NCBI GenBank assembly: GCA_016790165.1
Contig: JAEUPL010000021.1
Coordinates: 1-64,000 of the forward strand
Length of the DNA stretch: 64,000 bases
Origin: Burkholderiales bacterium
GTDB taxonomy: Bacteria; Pseudomonadota; Gammaproteobacteria; Burkholderiales; Casimicrobiaceae
Reading direction: 5' to 3'
The notes under the pieces: generated by a model
Told to the model about the DNA's origin: nothing
The model's input: only the letters and a program-made list of their open reading frames with translations
Database searches by the model: none
In this document: positions 44,427-51,895 of the stretch, piece after piece
Position numbering within the stretch: position 1 is the first letter of the stretch
Layout of the letters: each line of letters starts with the position of its first letter
Position numbers and translations under genes: made by a program

Positions 44427-44588
44427 GGAAACGCTGAGTGAGTCTGTGCGATACGTCGCGCGTCGGATTGGGATGGGCTGGGAGCCGAAAATGTGGAGCC
44501 GTGGCGGGGCTCTGGCGAGAAATTACCGGCTTGCAGATCGCCCAATCCCATTGAAGCGACGCGCGCGTGAGGTGGGTTCAGCGTTTCC
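44427..44588. mobile_element. IS5-like MITE, copy 1 (degraded)
   Basis: The 162-bp sequence is flanked by inverted GGAAACGCTGA ends (44427-44437 and 44578-44588) and is similar throughout to 49292-49452. Its outer TIR bases have diverged and no matching 4-bp duplication is seen (CTAT left, CCAA right). It therefore appears older than copy 2. It ends 8 bp before the stop of the convergent potassium channel gene. Confidence 0.8.
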
Positions 44589-44596
44589 CCAATTCC

Positions 44597-46315
44597 CTAT
44601 TCGGTGGTCATCGACGTTGCCGAGCGACGGCGCAATTTTCGGAACAGCCAGGTTCGCGGTTGCTGCACACCGCTACGCACGTAGTCGATCACCAGCGGGT
44701 CGCGCGAGAATCGTCGTTGCAGTCGCGTGGCGCGCTCATCGCCGACGAACAAAATGCGGTCGCCGATTTGCAGCGGGGTTTGTGCGTCGGGCAGCAGAGT
44801 TTCCTGGTTGCCGCGCGCGAGCATGAGTGGCACGCAGGCCAGCGGCGCGGCGGCGTCGAAGGGGTCGCGTTGCAGGTGCGCTAGCAACAGCGCTTTGCCG
44901 TCACTCTGGAAAAACGCGGCGAACATGCCAGGCTGCAAACCGTCGCAGAGGAAGGTCCAGACGCGTGGTGAACCGTGGCCCAGCGTCTGTTGAATGGTGT
45001 CGATGACGTGGCTCGCCACGCCCGCGCCGTCGCGCGCGACGTGACGCAGGAATGACGCAAGCAGCGGCACCTTGATGAGCTGTAAGCACTCGTGCACCAT
45101 GATTTCGGCCTGCACAAAACGCATGTTGGCGCTTGCAGCGTGGATGAGCACTGCGTCGGCGACGTGGTTCTGGCGAATGATGGTGTAGACCTTGGGGTTC
45201 ACGCGTCGCGCGAGCGTGGTGATCGCGAGATTGGTCGCATCGTTGTCGGTGCCTGCCACCACGACCGCAGCGTGCGCCACATCGACGCCGCCGAGCGCAC
45301 GGCTGGTGTCGTCGTCGACGACGATCTGATGACCACTCGCGCTTTCCATGTCAATCTTTTGATGGTCGACCGCGCGCCAATCAATGCCGCGCACGTCCAG
45401 TACGCGCCCAATGGCACGCCCGAATCGCCCATAGCCGACAATCACCCACGGTCCCGACGGAATGCCGAGCCGATTCGGGCACAACGCGTCGGGCGAATCG
45501 GTGAGCCATTCCTCCAGCCGCAGCACGTCCGGCGCGTCGAGATCAAGCGCGAGATTGGTGGCGAAGGTGTCAAACGGATTGACCACCTGAATGCCGCCGA
45601 GCGCACGCAAGTTGGTCTGCACCGTCGCGCTTTTGGTGCGCGCGATGATTTGCAGATTCGGGCGCAAGGTGTGCGCGCCGATGGCGATGGTCTGGTTCAC
45701 CTCATCAAGCGAGGTCAGCGCCAACAGGCCCGCACACTGCGGGCGCTCGATGCCCGCGTCGCGCAGCACATCGGGAAAGCGTGCATCAGCGCACAGCGCG
45801 ATGATGGGCGAGGCCACGTCCGCAATCACCAGTTGCGCGGCGCGCTCGGCGCGCAACTCGATAACCACCACGCGGTAGTCGAGGCGGTCCAACGCGCGCG
45901 CAATGAGCGCGGCGCTCTGGCCGTAGCCACACAAAATAAAGAAGGGCTCCGAGGTGCTGCGCACCCGCCACGCGAACATGCTGCGCGCGACGGCCGCACG
46001 AAAGGTGGGGTCCGACACCAGCGTGAAAATCGAGCCGAGCGTGTAGGTCCAGCCAATCACCGTGAGGTGAATCACCACGATCATCCACATCCGCTGCGCG
46101 TCAGAAAATGCGTTGGGGATTTCGCCGAAACCAATCGTCGTCGCGGTGTAGCTCACCACATAAAACGCGTGAAACAACGTCATGAATTCGCGTGAGCCAT
46201 CGGCGCGCACGCCGGGCGTCAGCGCCAGCCCGAACACCGCAATCGCATACAGCGCGATCAGCACGATCAGCGGTGCGCGCATGCGGCGCAGAATCAGAAA
46301 CAGGACGTCGCTCAT
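44597..46315 (-). CDS. Two-TM potassium channel with two RCK (TrkA) modules
   Basis: This 572-residue protein has two membrane helices (12-32 and about 75-97) around a pore loop with filter TTIGFGE (59-65) in place of the canonical TVGYGD. Two Rossmann NAD-binding RCK domains follow, with glycine motifs CGYGQSAALIARAL near 129 and VGYGRFGRAIGRVL near 294. TrkA-C-like regions are near 400 and 480-540. It is expected to be a ligand-gated K+ channel of the inner membrane. A DUF6394 gene lies directly upstream in the same direction. Confidence 0.88.
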   Translation of the reverse strand: MSDVLFLILRRMRAPLIVLIALYAIAVFGLALTPGVRADGSREFMTLFHAFYVVSYTATTIGFGEIPNAFSDAQRMWMIVVIHLTVIGWTYTLGSIFTLVSDPTFRAAVARSMFAWRVRSTSEPFFILCGYGQSAALIARALDRLDYRVVVIELRAERAAQLVIADVASPIIALCADARFPDVLRDAGIERPQCAGLLALTSLDEVNQTIAIGAHTLRPNLQIIARTKSATVQTNLRALGGIQVVNPFDTFATNLALDLDAPDVLRLEEWLTDSPDALCPNRLGIPSGPWVIVGYGRFGRAIGRVLDVRGIDWRAVDHQKIDMESASGHQIVVDDDTSRALGGVDVAHAAVVVAGTDNDATNLAITTLARRVNPKVYTIIRQNHVADAVLIHAASANMRFVQAEIMVHECLQLIKVPLLASFLRHVARDGAGVASHVIDTIQQTLGHGSPRVWTFLCDGLQPGMFAAFFQSDGKALLLAHLQRDPFDAAAPLACVPLMLARGNQETLLPDAQTPLQIGDRILFVGDERATRLQRRFSRDPLVIDYVRSGVQQPRTWLFRKLRRRSATSMTTE

Positions 46316-46360
46316 GGCGGGACGGTGGCGTTCGGGCGGGGACTCGAGTGCAGGGCCGCG

Positions 46361-46744
46361 CTAGCGGCCGTGACGCAGCGTTTCACCGATCAACAAAATC
46401 ACCGAGATGATGTTTGCGAGCAACGCGCCACCCGAGAGCGAGACGACCGTCGATACGCTGCTCGCGTTCATCGCCAGACCATGCCCATAGACGTGCACCG
46501 CCCAAAAGATCGCCGCCGCGACAAGTTGCAATGAGGCGACGAGAGAGGTCGCCAGATGCGTCGCGCCGAGGTGCGTGCGGTCACCGAACTTGAGCACCGT
46601 CGCGATCAGATTGACGGCCACAGCGGCACCCAGCTCCATGGGGTGATGCAGATCCGGCCGCTCGATGTCGCCAATGAAGAAGCCAAAGTTGAGCGTACAC
46701 GCAAGGATGATGAAGAAACCAAAGATGACTTTTTCGAGATTCAT
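46361..46744 (-). CDS. DUF6394 small membrane protein
   Basis: This 127-residue protein with four hydrophobic segments starts MNLEKVIFGFFIILACTLNF. Conserved-looking motifs include FFIGDIERPDLHHPMEL and AVNLIATVLKFGDRTHLGA. I recognise it as DUF6394, which often neighbours RCK potassium channels. It lies 45 bp upstream of the channel gene on the same strand, so a channel-accessory role is inferred. The ATG at 46744 is the family start. Confidence 0.8.
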   Translation of the reverse strand: MNLEKVIFGFFIILACTLNFGFFIGDIERPDLHHPMELGAAVAVNLIATVLKFGDRTHLGATHLATSLVASLQLVAAAIFWAVHVYGHGLAMNASSVSTVVSLSGGALLANIISVILLIGETLRHGR

Positions 46745-46979
46745 GACTGGCCTTGTCGCTAACCTGCACGCGCAGCCCGATGCCACGGCGTCGCGGGAAG
46801 CATAGCGAATCGGACGATCAGCTGGCGCCTCGACGTATTCAGCAGCCAGCTAGCAAGACCTGGAAGTACGCGCTTTGCACAACGCCGCAAGACCTTCCCC
46901 CGATACTTTGCAAAATTTGCGTGGGCACGTGGCGTCGAGGCGCGACGCCCCTTGCAACATCGCGGCATCCACCCCGGGT

Positions 46980-47237
46980 CTATCTTGAACCTGGTGGCGT
47001 GGCGGGGGCACCAGCAAACCATGCCTCATCCATCGCCCGCAACATCTCGTCGGCGGTGAGCTGCTGTGTCATGCGTCCTCGCAGCACGTGGCGGTGCTCG
47101 AAGGATCTTGCGCCGCGCGACATGACCTTTTCCCTCAGTCTGGCAATGTGTTCATCACCGAAATGACTGTTGATGGTGTTGAACAGCACCACCTGCTTGC
47201 CATCGAAACGGTGGCGCTCGACGAAGGCCCAGATCGG
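46980..47237 (-). pseudogene. C-terminal remnant of a flavodoxin-family protein
   Basis: About 85 residues resemble the end of a flavodoxin-like protein: PIWAFVERHRFDGKQVVLFN, then NSHFGDEHIARLREKVMSRG and LTADEMLRAMDEAWF. The N-terminal half with the FMN phosphate loop is missing. Upstream of 47237 the similarity stops and a dispersed repeat begins at 47247. The remaining frame lacks a proper start, so it is a broken gene. Confidence 0.65.
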
Positions 47238-47246
47238 TGGCGCGGG

Positions 47247-47269
47247 GCTGGCACGGTTGGCCTGAACCG
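47247..47269 (+). repeat. 23-bp dispersed repeat, copy 2
   Basis: Identical to 44107-44129. It begins 10 bp from the point where the flavodoxin remnant loses similarity, suggesting that the repeat marks an insertion or recombination border. Confidence 0.7.
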
Positions 47270-47662
47270 AAGGGGAGTTGTCGGGCGACTGGGCGCAAAG
47301 GAGCGCCGTTTCGAGCTCCTCGCCGCTGTCGCGGCAAGCTGACAGTGCCCGCAAAGGCAACGGAACGTCCCGGAGAGAAGTCGCGCCTTGAACGCGAGTT
47401 GATCAAGCATCGAACCGGCTCAGCGCGGTCCGATCTGCCGGTCAATGAACGCAACGCAAGCGCCGAGGCAACCGCGCCGATTGCGACGTGATGCCCGTGA
47501 GCGAAGCGAGCCGTTCACATCGTGAGCGCGCAGGCGTGAGCGTTACCGGAGAGCACCATCATCCGTAACGCGCTTCGCGCGCAGCGTCGCGTACTCTTGT
47601 GTGCATCAGCTTTGCCGATCCACCGACAGCCGTACGCCGTTTTGGTCTCGATTTTATGATTA
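47270..47662. other. Non-coding spacer between repeat copies
   Basis: No frame with recognisable features was found. Several short open frames exist on both strands. The stretch connects the 23-bp repeat and the 98-bp repeat, which at 44107-44306 are much closer together, so it may be element interior or decayed sequence. Confidence 0.4.
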
Positions 47663-47760
47663 GTCGACTTGGCAGAAAATCGGACTAGAACGACCGCCCG
47701 CTGGTCGTTCAATGAGAAAAGGTGTTGAGTGGGTAGGGGCTCGCTGCGGCAAGGGCAGAT
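47663..47760 (+). repeat. 98-bp dispersed repeat, copy B
   Basis: The ungapped partner of 44209-44306. The hairpin AACGACC/GGTCGTT is preserved while flanking bases differ, so the hairpin may be under selection. It ends 175 bp before the TPR gene. Confidence 0.75.
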
Positions 47761-47935
47761 GGCTGTGTTGCAAGACCTGACCTCGACGCCCCGTGCTCGG
47801 TCGTTAGCGCCAAAAGCATTGGATGCGTGAAGCACCAATCCGGGGGAGCGGGCTCGCCCGCGATTTGCCATCGCAACCGCGCAGCGTTGGCCGGATAGTG
47901 CGAGGCGCCAACGCTTTCGAACCGATCCGACTTTC

Positions 47936-49291
47936 ATGCTCCACGGCCCACACAAATCTTGTCTCTGCAGCGCTTCGAACCGCGCCGCATGTGGCCTCGT
48001 CGCCTCGCTGCTGCTCGCGTGTGTGAGCGCAAACGCCAACGCGAACTCGAAACTCAGCGATGTCGAGAAAAAGCTCGACGACGTGTCGCAGAAGGTTGAA
48101 CTTCTCGACCGTTCAACTTCCATGCGTTTCGACGCGCTCGACAAAGTGCGAGCGGCCGAACTCAAGGCGTTGGAAGACAAGTTGGACGTCAAGAAAGACT
48201 TGGCGGACGTGAAGGCCAACGTGGCGGCTAACGCGCAGAAAAGCGTGGACTGGTGGCTTGCGTGGCTCGCAGCCTTCTTGGCCGTATTTGGCTTCGGCGT
48301 TCCGCTAGTGCTCACACGCGATTTCCGCGCAAAACACAAAGCGCAAATCGAGGAAATCGAGCGCATTCGTGAACGCATTGACGCCACACATAGCGCCGCG
48401 CAAACCGCCGCATCAAACATCGACGCGATCAATCAAGCGGCCCAAGTAGCGCAGAAAGAAATAAGCGATGCTGTTGCGACATTGCGTACGGCACCAACCG
48501 GTCTGAACGCTAGCGACAACAACGTGACGTCCGGTCAGCGGGCCGCCATAGCATCCGCCGCCGCGAAAGTCGCCGAATCAAGAGAGGCCGCTCTCGCCGA
48601 CCGCGTGTTCGCGCGGGGCATTCAGAGTTTCGAGAACGGCAATTATTCCGCCGCCGCCGCGCACTTCGCCGCCGTTGTCGCCGAGCGTTCGGGCGATCAC
48701 ATGGCGCTCACCAACTCGGGCGTCGCGCTGGGGCAACTGGCCGACGCCGCTGAGGGCGAGGAGCGCCGTCGCCTGCGCCTTGAAGAAATCAGCAAGTACG
48801 AAGCCGCGCTCAAGGTCAAACCCGATATGCACGAAGCGCTCAACAACTGGGGCGTCGCGCTGGGGCGACTGGCCGACGCCGCTGAAGGCGAGGAGCGCCG
48901 TCGCCTGCGCCTTGAACAAATCAGCAAGTACGAAGCCGCGCTCAAGGTCAAACCCGATGATCACGAAGCGCTCAACAACTGGGGCGTCGCGCTCTTGCAC
49001 CTCGTGCACGCCAGCGACAGCGACGACGAACGCCGGGCGCTACTCGCAGAGGCCGAGATGGTGCTGCAACGACACGCAGCCATCCTGGGGCACGGGAGCT
49101 ACAACTTGGCGTGTGTGGCGGCGATGCGGCGCGATGCGGGGCGCTTTGTGGAGATTGCGGACGGCTTGCCGGGCGGTGAATTGCCTGACGTGAACCATCT
49201 GCGTGCAGACAAAGACCTTGACGGTATCCGCGAGACGCCAGAGTTTCACGCGTGGTGGGCGCGAAGGTTTGGCGACGAGCGTTTGGTCTAA
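47936..49291 (+). CDS. Membrane-anchored coiled-coil protein with TPR repeats
   Basis: This 451-residue protein has an N-terminal signal-like segment (19-37) and a predicted coiled coil (38-95: KLSDVEKKLDDVSQKVELLD). A membrane helix (WWLAWLAAFLAVFGFGVPLVL, near 106-126) and a second coiled coil (130-185) follow. TPR units run from about 225. Two 44-residue units at 261-348 are nearly identical. The C-terminus (YNLACVAAMRRDAGRFVEIA, then RADKDLDGIRETPEF) is the TPR end-of-group domain. The partner is unknown. A MITE is inserted exactly at the stop codon. Confidence 0.83.
   Translation: MLHGPHKSCLCSASNRAACGLVASLLLACVSANANANSKLSDVEKKLDDVSQKVELLDRSTSMRFDALDKVRAAELKALEDKLDVKKDLADVKANVAANAQKSVDWWLAWLAAFLAVFGFGVPLVLTRDFRAKHKAQIEEIERIRERIDATHSAAQTAASNIDAINQAAQVAQKEISDAVATLRTAPTGLNASDNNVTSGQRAAIASAAAKVAESREAALADRVFARGIQSFENGNYSAAAAHFAAVVAERSGDHMALTNSGVALGQLADAAEGEERRRLRLEEISKYEAALKVKPDMHEALNNWGVALGRLADAAEGEERRRLRLEQISKYEAALKVKPDDHEALNNWGVALLHLVHASDSDDERRALLAEAEMVLQRHAAILGHGSYNLACVAAMRRDAGRFVEIADGLPGGELPDVNHLRADKDLDGIRETPEFHAWWARRFGDERLV
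48716..48979 (+). repeat. Tandem 132-bp repeat inside the TPR gene
   Basis: Units 48716-48847 and 48848-48979 each encode 44 residues and differ at about seven of 132 positions by eye. A partial third unit begins at 48980. The near identity at DNA level points to a recent duplication. Confidence 0.9.
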
Positions 49292-49452
49292 GGAAACGCT
49301 GAACAAGTCTGCGCGATACGTCGCGCGTCGGATTGGGATGAGCTGGGAGTCGAAATTTTGGAGTCATAGCGGGGCTATGACGAGAAATTTTGGCTTGCAG
49401 ATCGCCCAAGCCCATTGATGCGACGTGCGCGTGGGACTTGTTCAGCGTTTCC
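49292..49452. mobile_element. IS5-like MITE, copy 2 with CTAA target duplication
   Basis: The 161-bp element has 18-bp perfect terminal inverted repeats, GGAAACGCTGAACAAGTC at 49292-49309 and its complement at 49435-49452. It is flanked by the direct repeat CTAA (49288-49291 and 49453-49456). A 4-bp YTAR-type duplication is typical of IS5-group transposition. It holds no transposase. The left CTAA contains the TAA stop of the TPR gene. About 330 bp of sequence without any recognised gene follow up to 49789. Confidence 0.92.
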
Positions 49453-49789
49453 CTAACTGGGATTCGAGCATTCGGGTGCCCGCGATATCGCGTGATCGCG
49501 TGCGCATCAGCATTTCATGCCGATCCACAGCCCTGCGGCGATTGCGAGCCAAGAAGTTGGTTAGTCGACTTTTGGAATTTTCCATCTGCACGCGCCGCAG
49601 GCTGGTCGCTCCAGCACGAAAGCCGAACAATTCGCCAATTGGGTATCCAACACCTACAATGTTGCGCCGCAACGAAAATTGACGCGCGTCATTCACATCG
49701 ATTCAAACGGCGTGTAACATCCGCGCGCTTGATGGTTGTTCCGCTGACCACGGCCCTTTGCAGGCGCGCCTGCCCCTCACCGATTCATC

Positions 49790-50911
49790 ATGACCGAAAC
49801 CGCTGAAACCGTTCGCACCGACCTGACCGCCCCTGCCTCCACCGCGCCGACGCCAATCGCCCCCGGCGCGCCGATGCCGCATCGCAAGGTGATTCGCGGC
49901 TGGCTGATTCCGCTGGTCACGCGCGTCACGCTCTACCCGATCCTTCTGCTGATTTTCGACTATGCGCTGCTGCTCGCGGCGCTGGCGGGCACGGTGTATT
50001 TCGGCCATTGGGCAGCCAAACTCGCGTGCGGGCTGGCGGCCGGGTTCATGATCGGCCGCATTTTCATCATCGGGCACGACGCCTGTCACCAAAGCCTCAC
50101 GCCACATCGCGGCCTCAACAAGTGGCTTGGCCGCATCGCCTTTCTGCCCTCACTCACGCCCTACAGCCTGTGGGACGTCGGCCACAACGTGGTGCACCAC
50201 GGCTACACCAATCTGAAGGGCGTCGATTTCGTCTGGGCGCCGCTGACCAAGGCGGAATACGAGGCGATGCCGCCGCTCAAGCGCTGGCTTGATCGCGTGT
50301 ACCGCAGCGGCTGGGCACCGGGCGTGTACTACATGATCGAAATCTGGTGGAACAAAATGTTCTATCCGAACAAGAAGAACATGCCGACCCGTCGCCCCTC
50401 GTTCATCTGGGACAACGTGCTGGTGAGCGTGTACGGCGTCGCCTGGATCGCCGGTCTGTGGGCGCTCGCCGGTGCAACCGGCCAGTCAGCGGCGCTGCTG
50501 CTGGTCATGGGCTTTGTGGTGCCGTTCCTGTTCTGGTGCGCGATGATCGGCTTTGTCGTGTATGTGCATCACACCCACACGTCGGTGAGCTGGCACGCCG
50601 AGCGTGTGGCCTGGGGCCGCGCCCAGCCCTTCGTGTCCACGACGGTGCATCTGACCTTCCCTGCGCGCATCGGGGCGCTGATGCATCACATCATGGAGCA
50701 CACCGCGCACCACGTGGACATGAGTGTTCCGCTCTACCGCCTGAAAACCGCGCAAAAGAAACTGGAAGAGCTGCTGCCCGGCCGCATCATCATCCAGAAT
50801 TTCTCCTGGCGCTGGTATTTCGACACGGCCCGGCGCTGCAAGCTGTATGACTTTGCGGCCGGTTGCTGGACCGACTACAAAGGGCGCCCGACCAGCATTG
50901 CGGCGGCATAG
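49790..50911 (+). CDS. Fatty acid desaturase family protein
   Basis: This 373-residue membrane di-iron enzyme has three His boxes: GHDACHQS near 94, HNVVHHGYTN near 133 and HHIMEHTAHHVDM near 299. Hydrophobic segments flank the boxes in the usual desaturase topology. The arrangement resembles omega-6/delta-12 acyl-lipid desaturases. Regiospecificity is not predictable. It ends at the terminator 50930-50961. Confidence 0.9.
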   Translation: MTETAETVRTDLTAPASTAPTPIAPGAPMPHRKVIRGWLIPLVTRVTLYPILLLIFDYALLLAALAGTVYFGHWAAKLACGLAAGFMIGRIFIIGHDACHQSLTPHRGLNKWLGRIAFLPSLTPYSLWDVGHNVVHHGYTNLKGVDFVWAPLTKAEYEAMPPLKRWLDRVYRSGWAPGVYYMIEIWWNKMFYPNKKNMPTRRPSFIWDNVLVSVYGVAWIAGLWALAGATGQSAALLLVMGFVVPFLFWCAMIGFVVYVHHTHTSVSWHAERVAWGRAQPFVSTTVHLTFPARIGALMHHIMEHTAHHVDMSVPLYRLKTAQKKLEELLPGRIIIQNFSWRWYFDTARRCKLYDFAAGCWTDYKGRPTSIAAA

Positions 50912-50929
50912 GCCGAGAATTCGTCATTC

Positions 50930-50961
50930 AAAAAAATGGGGCCTGCGCGGCCCCTTTTTTT
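50930..50961. terminator. Bidirectional intrinsic terminator
   Basis: GGGGCC (50938-50943) pairs with GGCCCC (50949-50954) around TGCGC. A T run follows at 50955-50961 and an A run precedes it. It serves the desaturase gene and probably the convergent lipoprotein gene. Confidence 0.88.
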
Positions 50962-50981
50962 GGTCTGCCCTCTGAGGCGCG

Positions 50982-51824
50982 CTACTTGCGCGACGCAAAT
51001 TGCTGCACCGTCTCCCACGCCACGCCCTGCAGGAATCGCGCCGTCTCGGGGGGCAAATCCGCCGTGTAGCTGTTGCCCACCGGACTGGCGCCGTAGATCG
51101 ACGCGAGCACCGTGCATGCGGCGAGATAGGTCCCGGCCATGCTGGGATGACGCTTGTCCGACGTGTAGAGATTGATGTCGGGGCGCGCCTTGATCGACGC
51201 GGCGAACGCGAGCCCGGCCGGAACCACCTGCGCCTGATGTGCTCGCCCCGCAGCGATGTACTCAGCGGCGAGTTGCTCAGTCATCTCCGGTTTGTCGGAA
51301 TACGCCCACGACATGAACAGTGCCGGACGCGCCCCATGCCGACGCACGATCTCGCTGTTCTTCTTCACGGCGTCATAAAACAGCGGGCGCAGTTGCGGAT
51401 GAATTGGGCACTGGCTGCAATCCATCATCATCACCACGTCGAACGGTTTATCGAACTTGTTGAAAACGACGTTGTTGTTGCCATCGAATGAGTACGACCC
51501 AACGCCGCCCGGCTTGAAGTGCGCCTCAACATCATGCCAGTTGAGACCCGATCCGCTGATGGTCGCTGAGACGCCACGGAAACCCCGTTTGTCGACCATG
51601 GCAGAGCCGCGAATCAAGTGCCCGACGTGACCGTGCATCGAGTTGTTGTAGTAGAAAAAACTGTTACCCACCCAGAGCACGCTTTTCGTTGGCGCAGCCG
51701 ACGATGGCTCGGTCGCCCGCTTCACGGCGGGCTCGGGCATGCTCGCGCAGCCAGCCAGCGCGGTCAATGCGAGCACGGCGATCGCGGTGGAAATCGGTGG
51801 TTGTCTGAACACGAGATGGAACAT
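50982..51824 (-). CDS. SGNH-hydrolase-like lipoprotein
   Basis: This 280-residue protein has a lipoprotein signal with lipobox LAGC (Cys near 26). The block SVLWVGNSFFYYNNSMHGHV near 48-67 resembles the GDS block with a Ser nucleophile in GNS. SGSGLNWHD near 91 and DKRHPSMAGTYLAA near 222 resemble the oxyanion and catalytic D-x-x-H blocks. An esterase or acyl hydrolase activity at the envelope is inferred. It stands alone, convergent with the desaturase gene. Confidence 0.72.
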   Translation of the reverse strand: MFHLVFRQPPISTAIAVLALTALAGCASMPEPAVKRATEPSSAAPTKSVLWVGNSFFYYNNSMHGHVGHLIRGSAMVDKRGFRGVSATISGSGLNWHDVEAHFKPGGVGSYSFDGNNNVVFNKFDKPFDVVMMMDCSQCPIHPQLRPLFYDAVKKNSEIVRRHGARPALFMSWAYSDKPEMTEQLAAEYIAAGRAHQAQVVPAGLAFAASIKARPDINLYTSDKRHPSMAGTYLAACTVLASIYGASPVGNSYTADLPPETARFLQGVAWETVQQFASRK

Positions 51825-51895
51825 GGCGGGGGCCTCCTCAGAGAAACGAGAACAGCGCGGATTGTGTCACCGGCGCGCGCCGCACAACCGTGCCG

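Noticed and set aside
46759..47022. Minus-strand frame of 87 codons between DUF6394 and the flavodoxin remnant
   Set aside because: No similarity, low-complexity Arg/Cys content, and overlap with the clearer flavodoxin-like frame.
47843..47863. REP-like palindrome GAGCGGGCTCGCCCGCGA upstream of the TPR gene
   Set aside because: It resembles Pseudomonas-type REP sequences, but only one copy was seen, and short GC palindromes are frequent by chance in this base composition.
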